A DNA stretch of 64,000 nt, from positions 28,804,277-28,868,276 of the forward strand of contig NC_049982.1 in the NCBI RefSeq assembly GCF_000003815.2, written 5' to 3'. A program made the translations under genes and the position numbers. Positions 47,966-59,306 of this stretch are shown in pieces; position 1 is the first letter of the stretch; every line of letters begins with the position of its first letter. Below the pieces are notes generated by a model. The model was not told where the DNA came from. It did no database searches and was given only the letters and a program-made list of their open reading frames with translations. This DNA comes from Branchiostoma floridae. Lineage: Eukaryota > Chordata > Leptocardii > Amphioxiformes > Branchiostomatidae.

Positions 47966-49310
47966 CCCACGCCCGTGAAAACCATACCTGCATACATGCA
48001 GGTAATAATCCTGTTATAAAATCGCCTGCAATACTTTTTGACTCACCCTCGCACCTGATCTTAGTATGCTGTGTGAAGTGTAAGTGTAAGTGTCGATGCA
48101 AAGTTCAGGTAAACTCAAAGTGAAGGTAGAATCGTGAAGGTCGCGTTGAGCAATCACGAAGAAAGCTTCTGCCTCAAAGATAAAGTTCTAGGAAATACGT
48201 CTTCAGCGAAAATATTCCTCCTGAGACGTGGCGTATAGGAGAAGAAAGAGCTTTTCTATTTGCTACTTTCAAAGAGGCAAAATTCAGCAATGTTGAAGAA
48301 GATCGGATTGGTGCACAGGAGAGCAAAGCTCAGTGGAGTGTTTCCCGTGAGCTGAAAAATAAAGAGAAATCGACCAAATAGGCTGCAAATAATATTCAAG
48401 AGGAGTTAGTCAAATAGCTAGAGAATTGCGGCACGTTTCATTACGGACTCGGTGTGAAATACGACAAAGGAAGCAAGGCAACTCATTTCCCCCAAGCGTA
48501 ACTCATTAAAAACCTTGTACAACAAAGGATAGACTCTCGAGTCTCGACTGACAGATGTTGACGCATTAGCGGAGCATCTTGAAAAGAACTGCACATGACA
48601 TTGATTGACACTTGCACGCACAGAACTTCGCACCTGCGGTTTCGTGTACATCATTAACCGCTGTCTGAAGAGTCCCACATGTCTCAAAAGAAAACTTAAA
48701 TGAGTACTGAACTCCAGAAGGAAGATAATGAATGATGTATCTTGTTTTGTTGTAGAACTGTGGTGAGCCATTGGTGCATGGCATTCAACCATACATTGCA
48801 AGGATGTGTGATTTGCTGTCTTACCAGCCAAGTGGCCCATTTACAAAGTATTACAAAAAATGCTGTTACTTTTATTCACGAACTATTAAAAATATCCTAT
48901 TCCACATCATGAATATTTCGAAAGTTTCACACAACAAGGGAAATATTTAGAACGTTGAAATAGCGTTCAAAAGATGTCTTTTAAGTATCAAGTCTTCTGG
49001 ATATACAGAAAAAAAAATTTAAAGCATTTCTTCAAAACAAGGCCAGCAAACACCCTCGCAGTGACTTGGAATTGACACTAAGGATGTAAACAGCTCATTT
49101 TCTGAAGCGTTTCTTTGTAACTCATTAAAAACCTCTTCTAAAATATAATTGACTCTTGACAAACGCTTACACATGAGCAGAGCATATTGAAAAGAATTGT
49201 ACCCTCTATAATGGACACCTAAGTGCACGCCATTAGTCACTTTCTCAAAGGTCTCCAGAGAAGACTTAAAGGAATTTTAAACTCCAGGAGGTGGGGTAAT
49301 TTTCTAATTA

Positions 49311-51168
49311 TTTTTACTCCGCGTACCGTAGGTACGCTCGGGAGTAAAAATATTGTTTTCATACTGTTTCTTTCTTTCTTTCTCCTGTCGCGATCGTTAA
49401 AGTGATTCCTCTCCGTCGTTCCTGCACCGAATGACCTGAAATTTGGCACAAAGGTAGAGTGGGCCAATACCCAGATGCTTTTTTCTCCTTTTTTTGATAG
49501 ATACCTTTAAAATGATTTTATGGATGTTTTTAGGTCCATTTCTGACCATGACTATATATTCTTGCCTCCCGTGCCCAGGTACTCAGTCCAAATGACCTGA
49601 AATTTGGTATGATACTGCGGGAGATAGTTATCAAAAGAACCAAGCTATCATTTTTGGCCCAAAATCACTTCATAATGATTTATAAGCCAGTTTGGCGGGG
49701 TATCTACGTGTATTTTCATGCGTTTCACGCGTTTCGCGCGTGTCACCATATATGGTCACGTCCCGCGAGTGACGTAATGTGGTGCAGCTGTGAGTTGTGG
49801 GTTGTGGCTAAATGTAATTACCACGTCACCAATACGCGCGGCACTTAGCGGAAGCGATGACCTGATTGGGTACAGCAAATGAGGAAGTGTCTTTCAAATT
49901 AGCAGCTTAACCATACCAGGAGAGCATGTCGTCGGGGAAGAAATTTGTTAAAAGTAAGTAAAAAATCGTACTGTTTAACTTAAAATTGGCTACAATGCAC
50001 AAACACAGTAACAAATTTGGGTAGGTTGTCGTCGTTATTGTGTAGTTTTTGTACGTTTAATTAACGCAAGTTTAGAGTGTCGGGTTTAGCGATACAGCAG
50101 GGCGTGCAGAATGGAGCGGTGAGTGGTACATGAAACTACACAAAGGAAATACTAATCATTATATTGTATTCTATTTTCTACTTGTCTCCAAGCAGACCCT
50201 ACGGTGCCTTAGAAATAGTATCAAAGCTGGCAAGGGACTTAGTGTAGCCCTTTGGCCGGCTATCTCCTTTTGGCCGGCTATGCTCCTTTGCCAGCTTTTA
50301 TATCATCTCTAAGGCACCGATGGGTCTGCTTATTGGAGACTATTTTCTACTGGATGAAGAGGATACACCACCAGTTGTGCAGACACATGGGATTGTGCCT
50401 TGATAGAAGGTGTCAATTTGACAGTGCTAAATTTATTATTGGCCGGGTGCTGAAACTCTGGCCTGTCAGAGGGTACAATAGTCAACCGGCCACAAGTGGC
50501 ACCAACAGACACCAAGCAGAGGATAGCAAAGTCAAGTGCAAGAAGTGTTCCCACATACATTATGAAATTATGACAGAAACACCATCATTCCTGCATCGAA
50601 TGACCTGAAGTTTGGCACAAAGGTAGAGTGGGCCAATACCCAGACCCGATTTTTTCTGCTTTTTTTATAGATACCTTTAAAATGATTTTATGGATGTTTT
50701 TAGGTGGTGTTCTGACCGAACTGTATAATTGTGCCTCCTGTGCCCAGGTATTAAGCCCAATGGACCCGAAATTTGGTATGATAGTGCATGAGATATTTAC
50801 TAAAAGAACCCTGATATCATTAGCCTGGGTACCATTCTCCGCGGTCGGCTTTGGGGTGTTTTACCCGGCACCGACCTGCTTCTGTCAGTCTGTCTGATTA
50901 GCTGCCCTTTGAGATTTCGCCGATAGAGCTTGTAGCCGGCCTTTTGAGTTTACCCCGGCTTTCTTTCTTGAAGAACAACGGTGTCTTCTTTGTTAATGTG
51001 TGAATCACTAGCATACTGTTTGCGTGTTGTAATCAAGAAATAAAAGTGTGATTACTGTACAGTACTAGTATGAAAGAACCGTAATTCCGAGTCATTCTCA
51101 AACTGGATTTTTTTTTTCAAATTCAATTTTGGAACAGTCCATTTTCGCAAGGAGGAGCGGAGTAAAAA
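49311..51168. mobile_element. 1.86-kb DNA element with TTTTTACTCCGC ends
   Basis: The left end TTTTTACTCCGC is followed at once by a hairpin (TACCGTAGGTA, then GGGAGTAAAAA). The right end is GCGGAGTAAAAA. Inside, GACCTGAAATTTGGCACAAA and TTAAAATGATTTTATGGATG occur twice (about 49431/49510 and 50606/50677). It interrupts a family D unit exactly between conserved blocks. No transposase recognised. Confidence 0.55.
50184..50340. mobile_element. Hairpin MITE family F with 11-bp direct repeats
   Basis: The ends are GTCTCCAAGCAGACCCTACG and GGGTCTGCTTATTGGAGAC, with inner AAAGCTGGCAAGGG / CTTTGCCAGCTTT. TATTTTCTACT flanks both sides (50172-50182 and 50341-50351), suggesting an 11-bp target duplication. 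It is nested in the 49311-51168 element. Confidence 0.65.
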
Positions 51169-52180
51169 TAGCTGAATTTGCTCCTAAGCAAATACCGGCC
51201 TTTCTAGTAGATTATATCTTCTTCATTTTGCAAAATTGTGGTGGGCCATTGATGCATAACCATACTTTGCAATGATGTGCGAATCGTTGTCTTTCAATCC
51301 TAGTGACCCATTTACAAAATATAACAGAAGTGCTGTTACCATTATTCACAAACTATCAAAATTATACTTTTTCACATCATGAGTATTTAGAAAGTTTCAC
51401 ACAACCTGAAAAATATTTGGATGGTTGAAATAGCGTTCAAAATATGTCTTAAGCATCAAGTCTTCTGGATATACAGAAAGAAATTAAAAATCTTTCAGCA
51501 TTTCTTCAAAACAAGGGGAGCAAACACCCGCGCATTGACTTGGAATTGACTCTAAGAATGTAAATTATAAGGTAATTCATTTCGTGGAGGGTTTCTTTGT
51601 AACTCATTGAAAACCTCGTATGACATATAACCGGCTCTCGACAGGTGCTGACGCACAAGCAGAGCATCTTCAAAGAATTGTGACCAAGCTGATTGACAGG
51701 CGTATACGCACAACGTTAACTCCTGCAGCTGCGTGAACTTCATTAGCCAAGGTCTCAAAAGTCACAAAAGAATACTTAAAGGAGTCCTTAACTCCAGAAG
51801 GGGGTGCTGTTTTCCAATAGATTGTATTTTTAACATGTTGTATGTATTATTTAATGTATTTTATGAATACATGGTTAGCCGTCTTTTTCTTGCAGAACTG
51901 TGGTGGGCCATTGATGCATGACACCCAACAAAAACATTAAGAAAGTTAACTTTGAAATAGTGTCAAAAATATTTCTTAAGTATCAGATTTCCAAGATATA
52001 CAGAAATAATCAAAAAGATTTGAAATTAATATAACTTAATTGCACAAGCACAACAATTGTACGAGGTAACTACAGTTCTATAGCTTAACTTAAGGCTTAT
52101 CTAACTAATACAGGAGTTGTAGTATGGATTGAATGCAGCAAACAACTGCACGGTGACTTGGAATTGACTCTAATGATGTT

Positions 52181-52517
52181 TAGCCTGGGGCACAACCCAC
52201 CGTACGTGCAATTTGTCCGTACGTTTTTTGTGGAGGCCACGTCCGCCACGTATTCCTGAAAACGTTCGGTCTGTACATGGCAGGTGCGTCGCCCGTACTG
52301 GCACGTACGGAGGGCGAATCCGCAGCCCGAACGCAGAGAAAGTTCTGCATGCACTCAAATTTCTACGGCGTGTCTGCGTGCTCCCAAGTCCGTGGGAATC
52401 GCCACGTGTTCTTACGGAGACGGTACTTACCACTTACGGATACCAAAAGATTGCCCATGTTTTGGCACGTAGACAGCACGCACTTGCAAGTACGGCGGGT
52501 TGTGCCCCTAGCTTAAG
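52181..52517. mobile_element. Palindromic MITE family C copy
   Basis: The ends are AGCCTGGGGCACAACCCACC and GGCGGGTTGTGCCCCTAGCT. The interior is the reverse complement of 38127-38460. It is inserted in a family D unit. Confidence 0.8.
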
Positions 52518-52640
52518 CAACTCATTTGTGGAGGGTTTATTTGTAACTCATTAAAATCCAAATGACATATAACCGGCTCTTGACAGGTGCTGACGCAATA
52601 GCAGAGCATCTTGAAAATAATTGCACCCAACCTGATTGAT

Positions 52641-53295
52641 AGGCGCCCGCACATGTGTTTAACCTTGACGTCGACGTCGTGATTTCGTTGACGTTGTTTC
52701 CGCGACAACGTGCAACGAATCGTGACAAACTCAGTGGCGTGCTAGGCGTGATTAATAAGTTCTCAGCCTCACCCAGAAATAATAAAGTTAACACAACTCA
52801 GATTTCGAAGCATTTATGTCAAGTTTAAAGTCTTTGATAAATGTGTACCAAAATTCAAATTATTGTGATCATTACTTTAGAGGCAACACCCAGTAAAGGT
52901 AGGTAAAAGAGAAGAAAAGAAAAGAGAAACATGGACAATTGAGCTGTGGCCTGAGGTGTGCGGGTCAACTTGCTCTACTGAAAGATAGATACCCGCTTCT
53001 TTCGACTTGAAATAAGAAGGGAATCATTATTAAACATTTTGACAATGTCTTCAAAGAATTTACGCCATGAGGAACTCGACCCACACATGTCTGATCATAG
53101 TTCACCCTTGTTTTTCTCGCCACTTACATTCTGATGTTAAGAAAGACGTTGCCTGAAAAGTAATGACTGCAATGATTTGAAACTTAGAGAATATTGATAA
53201 AAGGTTTCATACTACGACGTTGTGCCTTGAAATTTGAGTTGTGCTTATCATTTCTGGGTGAGGCTGAGAACTTATCACCCCTCGGAGCATGTAGA
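52641..53295. repeat. Segment duplicated with 37080-38126
   Basis: It holds the same ordered landmarks as 37080-38126 but lacks the polypurine tract. AGTTCTCAGCCTCACCCAGA at about 52759 is repeated in inverted form at about 53253. Confidence 0.55.
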
Positions 53296-53404
53296 TTTAA
53301 GCTAAGGACACAACCCGCCGTACGTGCAAATAAGAATGCCCACGTTTTGGCACGTAGACAGCACGTATTTGCACGTACGGCGGGTTGCGCCCCTAGCTTT
53401 AGCT
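53296..53404. mobile_element. Short internal-deletion copy of MITE family C
   Basis: A 109-bp near-palindrome from TTAAGCTAAGGACACAACCC to GGGTTGCGCCCCTAGCTTTA. It keeps only the ends and a CACGTTTTGGCACGTAGACA centre. Confidence 0.75.
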
Positions 53405-55843
53405 TTCGGGAGAAGATGGTCCAGAGACAAGGTCGCAAACTACGCATGCCACTATGGCGCTTCATAGTCTAAGATTTCCACAGATATGTACATCATTTTA
53501 CAGCGTGCCTTCCCTGAGAGAAAATCATAATTATATATCACCAAGTGTATGTTGAACGAGAACGAAAACGTTGCAGGTAAAAAGTGCATGCGATAACACT
53601 ATCTTTGAATAAGATTTTATTGTTCATTTAATCGCTTCGTTCAATCAATAACTGTACAACTAAATCGCTGACATATGTTGGTTTATGATAGCTAATAATC
53701 TCTATTCCCTCGGGCACCATAAAATATTGCTCAAATACAAAAGTATCTTATCGTAATTCCAATAATTCATTGATGAAGGACATTAAGATAAATTTCAGAG
53801 ACAGATGGTGTAACGATTTGGGGACAAATTTGCGGTGGATCAAAAGATTTGACAATCATTACCTCATGAAAACTGGAGGTATTGTTCTTTGTTGTGTATG
53901 CGTTTGTGTAACTGTTTTTGTGTTTTTTTTTTTGTGTGTGTGTGTATGAGTATCTCTCTCTCTCTCTCTGTGTCCAGAACATCTTGATGGAATGTGATAA
54001 TGTTTGATTTGTGTGTAGGTCTTAAAAAACGAGGGACGAGGTAGATTTTGGGCTGCCTTTCTGTTTGTTTTGGTATTGTAGCTAAAAAGTAAACAAAGAA
54101 AACCCTACCTAGAGAGTAGTGTAGTCCAGAAATCAGAGGAACTGTAGATGGCCTTTATTCTACAGCCTTGTGCTGATTATTTGCTCTCAAAGGAGAGGTT
54201 AGACCATTGCCTTTGTTGCTGCCTAGTGGTATGATAAAAAGAACTCCAACGTAAATGGAAACCTGTCTTGATCGGCGCCCACCAACCTTCTATCAACCGG
54301 GACTGTGGGCGGTACCGACCTTGACCCTGTGATGACGTCACAGTTGCGAAAAAGTCAAGTGCTCCGGTCAGTTAGACCTAGAGATTCGGTCACAAATTCC
54401 AGTGAGTGAACTTCTGTTGGCTAACAGTGTATTTCTAAACATGTTTTCAATAAATTGTGATTCCTGGTAAAGAGGATACCAATTAACAATCACAAAACAG
54501 TAACAATCATAAAACAGTAACAATCAAGATTACTTTACGGAGGTTTGTGTCCTACGGACTCCAACATATTTTTTTTGTATACCCCTTTACCTCCAAGTCT
54601 GTTTAAGATTCAAGCGAACTGAGTGCTCCTTTTGAAGGCCGAATGTTTTAGTGTGCGCGGTCGTCATAAGACGAAAAGGTCAAGATCATTACCGAATCTA
54701 GTGACCTTGACTGTCAGAGGTTACGGAACAGGGTGCGAGAATTCGAAGCGGTGTGAAAACAAATCATAATCAATCGTACAGACAGTCGGAGGACTATAGA
54801 GAAGGCCACAGAGAAAGCTCTCAAATTATTTATTGACCTCTTTTGGCACAATGCCTCTTTGACCATGAATGCTTCTCTGGCAACGTTTCAAGACCCTTTC
54901 AACGCTTTTAAGAGATAAGATAAAAAACGGTATAAGTAGTTTCTTATTAATCGAGTATTTCACTAGTATTGGACTGCGTTGTATCCAAACCGCGCCAAGC
55001 ATACACATTTGGCACCACACTTAACGTTTTTGGTGAAATTTCTCTTTTGGCAAAATAGCGCAAAACTGCATAAAACGGTGAGCGTTTCTTTTGTCACTAC
55101 AAATCTGTTTTTATGACTCTTTTATCGTTGCACATTGTCTTTTAATTCAGTTGCAACACTGCGATTTTCAATGAAGTTATCATATGCATCGAAACCGGCA
55201 AACGTGCGATTTCATTTTATTTGGCTCATCTTGACTTAATTCGCAAAAACACGTAAAGGGAAAATTGACCGCAAGGGAAAGTTGGCACAAATTTGTAAAG
55301 TTGGCCCGAATTTCCTAGCGCTATCTAGTGCAATCCAGTGTGAGATAAAACATTTACTTTGAGCACGATTTTCAGTGAGCTCTGGCAAGTGGCCAAGTCT
55401 AGCACCTGCGGGTTTCGTGACCCCGAAACCCCAGAGGTTAGGAAACAGCTGGAGACTTGTACAGCGAAGTCAAGAAAATTTCATTCAATCGTACAGGCAG
55501 CTGAGAAAAAAACGCTTTAGGATATGACTGTTAATTTTTTTTGAACGCTTTTTAAGCTAACTAGCTTTGAGAAAATTATTCTGACAAAAGTTTTTCAATT
55601 ACTTCTAAGAGATGGTAAGCGAATGATAGATCCTTACTTAAAGTTGCGTTATCTCTTTTTATGATGGTTCTTTCGGACCCTTAGAGCAGCAAGTTTCCTT
55701 GCTACTTCAGTTGCAGTGTATATTTTACAGAAAGGAGTTGCTAGCCCTTTCCCTCTGACGCACTCGAGGTATTATCTTTCAGCTACAGCCCCAACCGAGA
55801 TGCCCTTCCTAGGCCGTTGAACCGCGGGGTCTTTCAGTTAGGT
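53405..55843. other. Intergenic; (GT)n(CT)n tract at 53919-53972, diverged repeats, no gene seen
   Basis: A TTTGTGTGTG...CTCTCTCTCT microsatellite lies at 53919-53972. GTGACCTTGACTGTCAGAGG (54702), GTGACCCCGAAACCCCAGAG (55418) and GTGACCCCGATCGTTAGCTG (56421) head three diverged copies of one block that also contains GxAATCGTACAGxCAG. No exon recognised. Confidence 0.45.
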
Positions 55844-56065
55844 GCCGGAGCAATGGCCGAGTGGGTAGAGTACGTGTTCGCCTTGCATTCGGTAGGTCGT
55901 GAGTTCGATCCCTGGCCGAGGCATACCAAGACTTTAAAAATGGTACATGCTGCATTCTCTACTTGCACAAAGTTGTGTGGCCCAGGGCAACTGAGACGGA
56001 GATGGGCGCCGCCCTATGTGCCATCAGGCGCGGGAAGGATGTTGACCTCGACTTTCTGACTTCCA
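55844..56065 (+). mobile_element. tRNA-derived SINE copy
   Basis: GCCGGAGCAATGGCCGAGTG (A box) and GAGTTCGATCC (clean B box) are followed by TACCAAGACTTTAAAAATGG and GTGTGGCCCAGGGCAACTGA. It is the best-preserved head of the family in this window. Confidence 0.8.
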
Positions 56066-57640
56066 GTTGGGCTACCGTCACTTTTCCAAACCGGGGCCCG
56101 ACCGGGCTGTTTGTGGAAACCCCAAAAAACTGAAATGCTTATGTAAAAATATACACAAATATATATGTATAATGCCCACATCTATTCTCTTAACGTTTTG
56201 TATAGTTTGGTGTCATTTATATCATACGCTTGGTTCCCGAAAGCTGTCTGGCAGGGCCCCCATTTAGAAATGTGACGTAGGCCTTGCCAACTATAATTTG
56301 TACCAGGAGCTGAATTGTGAGGATGCTAACAGTTGAGTTACTGAAATATTCCGTTAGGATTACATACTGACTGGTTCAGTGTGCGCGGTCAAGAGGTCAA
56401 GATTATATAACCGTATTTAGTGACCCCGATCGTTAGCTGTTATGAAACTGGTTACAGGTGAAACGACGCGAAGGCAATGGCAATCGATAGACCATTGACC
56501 GTAGCTGCACAGTGGGGAGCTTAAAATAGAACAGTTTACGAATAATACGAGGGGGCAAAGCTCTCACTCATAACGATTTTTGCATCACGCAATAAGTTTT
56601 AGGGGAAGGCTCTTATGAGGAATTGATAAATGAAGACCTTTATTGCCCATATATTCCAGAGGGTCAAGCACAGGTCGCAACAGAATGATAGACACATGAA
56701 ATGTTAACAATGTCAAACAACATCATATTCTACTATTCTTACAGGGCTCCTTTGCAAAGCAGTGTAATATCACTGAGTGGACTACCCTGGTTAAAATGAC
56801 AGTCTAAGTGAGTTCGACTTCTTCTGGCATCTTTCTGTCACTGAAAATGTAGAAACGGATATTTTTTTACAATCAAAGGTGTGTCTGAATTCAGAAGGAA
56901 TGTGAATTTGTCTTTATTACTGTGAATTTGTCTTAGATGTATGAAGAGGGGGTTCTATCAATCTACTGTATAAAGCTCTCTTTTTGTTGTATTATCTATA
57001 GTTTACTATAAAGCGCTGTTCAGCTTCTATTCTATCTAGATCGCAAAATCTGCTTATTCGTTGTTCCAGAGGAGTTCGGTTATGCTTTTCGTATGAAATA
57101 ATGTCTTTCTGCGCTATCAAATTTCAATTAAGGAAAACGTTTTGGTTTTGCTCCATTTAGTACTTCTTCTCCAAACAAAAAAAGGTCACCAATGGCCTGG
57201 ATCACACAGCCCTCACAATGGTTACTGGTGATATAGCAAGTGGCAGGACAGAGCTGAAACAGCTGGTCATCATATATATGAATGTGCTTGCGTAAGAACT
57301 AGAGTTCCACGACCTCATACTTTTACGATTTCTTATAATTTTTGTAAAAGAGGTACTCATTTGCATAATTCATATTCAACGAAAGTCACATTTAGCCTTC
57401 TTTGCAGACGTCTGTTGCGGTGGCGTTAACTTTTGGGGGGGGGGGGGGGTGCTCGTTCACTATTTTCAACGTGCGTTCTCTGTGCTGGGATAGGGAGTTG
57501 GCTGGGAGAGAGAGTTTTATAACGGCAAGCACATCACCTGAATGTCTAATGTGGTACTAATGTGAAAATGAGGTTATAATGCATTAAGTTTACAAATTGG
57601 GATAGCAAGTATGCATGGGCATAAGCCTTATGCTAACCTA
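56066..57640. other. Intergenic, no gene seen
   Basis: A G run (57437-57450) and a piece similar to the Tudor intron at about 21825 (TAGCAAGTGGxAGGAxAGAGCTG) are present at 57234. No gene recognised. Confidence 0.45.
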
Positions 57641-57775
57641 ATCTTTTTCACCGCAGTCACCCATCAGTAAGACAGTCGGAGCCGCAGAGTTCTCGTTTAC
57701 AAATTTTATTCAGTCTGTCATCACAGAGCGATTTCGCCATTGTGACTTCTTCAGTGGTCCAGGCTCAAATGAGCA
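57641..57775 (-). mobile_element. Minus-strand relative of the 26962-27115 retroelement
   Basis: On the minus strand it has CTGAAGA...GGCGAAATCG, then GACTGAATAAAATTTGTAAA, then ACGAGAACTCTGCGGCTCCG. This is collinear with the 154-bp insertion near 27 kb. The cleavage-site region is less convincing than in that copy. Confidence 0.45.
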
Positions 57776-58475
57776 CAGTATACAAGCTTTGGAAAACAGC
57801 TGGAAAATCTCTATAACGTGGCTAATTATAATGCCTAGAACGAAGGAACTTCCACCAATAAATGCCAACCTCTGGGACTGTTTTCGTCCATTTACTACAA
57901 CAAAAAGACGTCAGGCTACTGTAAAAAAAGTGAAGTAACGTGTTGTTTTCAGCGACGTTTCTTAAACGATTACATTTTGTCTGTCCTGTCTCTTTCAGCA
58001 TTTTGTTGGAAACTCCCCAAAAAAGGAAATGAACTTGATGCCGCCGCAATACCAGGAGCTTTTACCTTTCTAAGATATTCTTCACGTAAAAGAACTTCAG
58101 GCTAATGTGAAAAAAAATCTGAAAATTCTCATATGAAAATTGAGGTGTGACTACTATTATTGTACAGTACTTCTCCATTGCTTGGGTGATCATTCATTAC
58201 TTCTTCATTACATCACATCCCTTTGTTCTTCTTTTATCAAACTGAGTCTGAATGTTTTCTACTCGACAAACGCCGATAGAATATTTGGAAAACAAAGTAC
58301 TATTTGGGCACATTGACATTGCTTTAGTTTTCCTGGGTTAACTTTACATTTTACTGGTTAGTTTTACTGCGGAGAGCAGCTGTACAAATAAAGACAAATA
58401 CTATTCGGAACTATTGCTATAATTCCAGGTTCTGCGTTTTGCTGGTAACTTTTACTGCAGATGGTCGAAGAGCCG

Positions 58476-59256
58476 TTACCCGTGCATGTTGCGAAAGGGC
58501 CGCCTGACACGTCCTGGAAAAATGATAAGGAATAATAGGAGTGAGATGTGGAGTAATGCATATTTTGACATGGTTTGTGGCATGAGATCTGATGATCCAA
58601 CGTGCCTATTTTTTTAGTAAGGTCACTATGAAATAAAGTATCTATCTATAAAGCGTCAACTGTTTAGCATTATGAAGTGTCATGTTTACTAGACAGAAGG
58701 GTTTGTGGAGATGGTACGATTATAAAAAGTACCTGGAACAGCCTGGCATAGGAAGCTCATCCGAAGGTTGCATTCGATGTCTGCCCACTTGCCGTGCAAG
58801 TAACGAACGCAATCTTGGTTGTTATGGTTGTTTGGTTGTCCCAGTTTCCAGGAGTTGTACGTCCCAATTACAGAACCGTCCACCCACTTAAAGCTTCCCT
58901 CTTTCTGCTGATCGTGCAGGCCGATCCAGAAGTGCTGATGTAGGCTGGCTCTCACGGACTTGTACAAGGAGATCAGGAAGGCGTTGGTCTTTGCGTCTCG
59001 GGGCATGGCGAGGGTGCCGCCATATTGACGACAGGTCGCAAGGGCATCCTTGAAGGTCTTAGGTGTGCTGAAGGCCTTGTAGCAGATTTGACGGAACACT
59101 TCGTAATCTTTAGGACAAGATGCTGGAAAAAATGAGGATGGACGTAGGGATAGACATTGGTAATGTTGATATTAAAAATGTTCCAGAATTCCTTCATAAA
59201 TAAATAAATCATTACATTTAACATATCTCCCCAATAGGTTATGTAGCTTCATTTCT

Positions 59257-59306
<50 letters not shown>

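Larger units (their letters stand above)
48430..52640. repeat. Tandem array of about four units of a 0.6-0.9 kb repeat (family D)
   Basis: Units share, in order: GTGACTTGGAATTGAC, GTAACTCATTAAAAACCT, GACAGGTGCTGACGCA, CAGAGCATCTTGAAAAGAAT, AACTCCAGAAGG, GAACTGTGGTGGGCCATTGA, GAAAGTTTCACACAAC and AAGTCTTCTGGATATACAG. They start at about 48430, 49018, 51490 and 52130. Unit 2 is split by the element at 49311-51168, unit 4 by the family C MITE at 52181-52517. No coding potential is recognised. Confidence 0.6.

Noticed and set aside
47587-48123. 178-codon plus-strand ORF
   Set aside because: It lies in the 150-bp tandem repeat and shifts frame between units, with no conserved peptide per unit.
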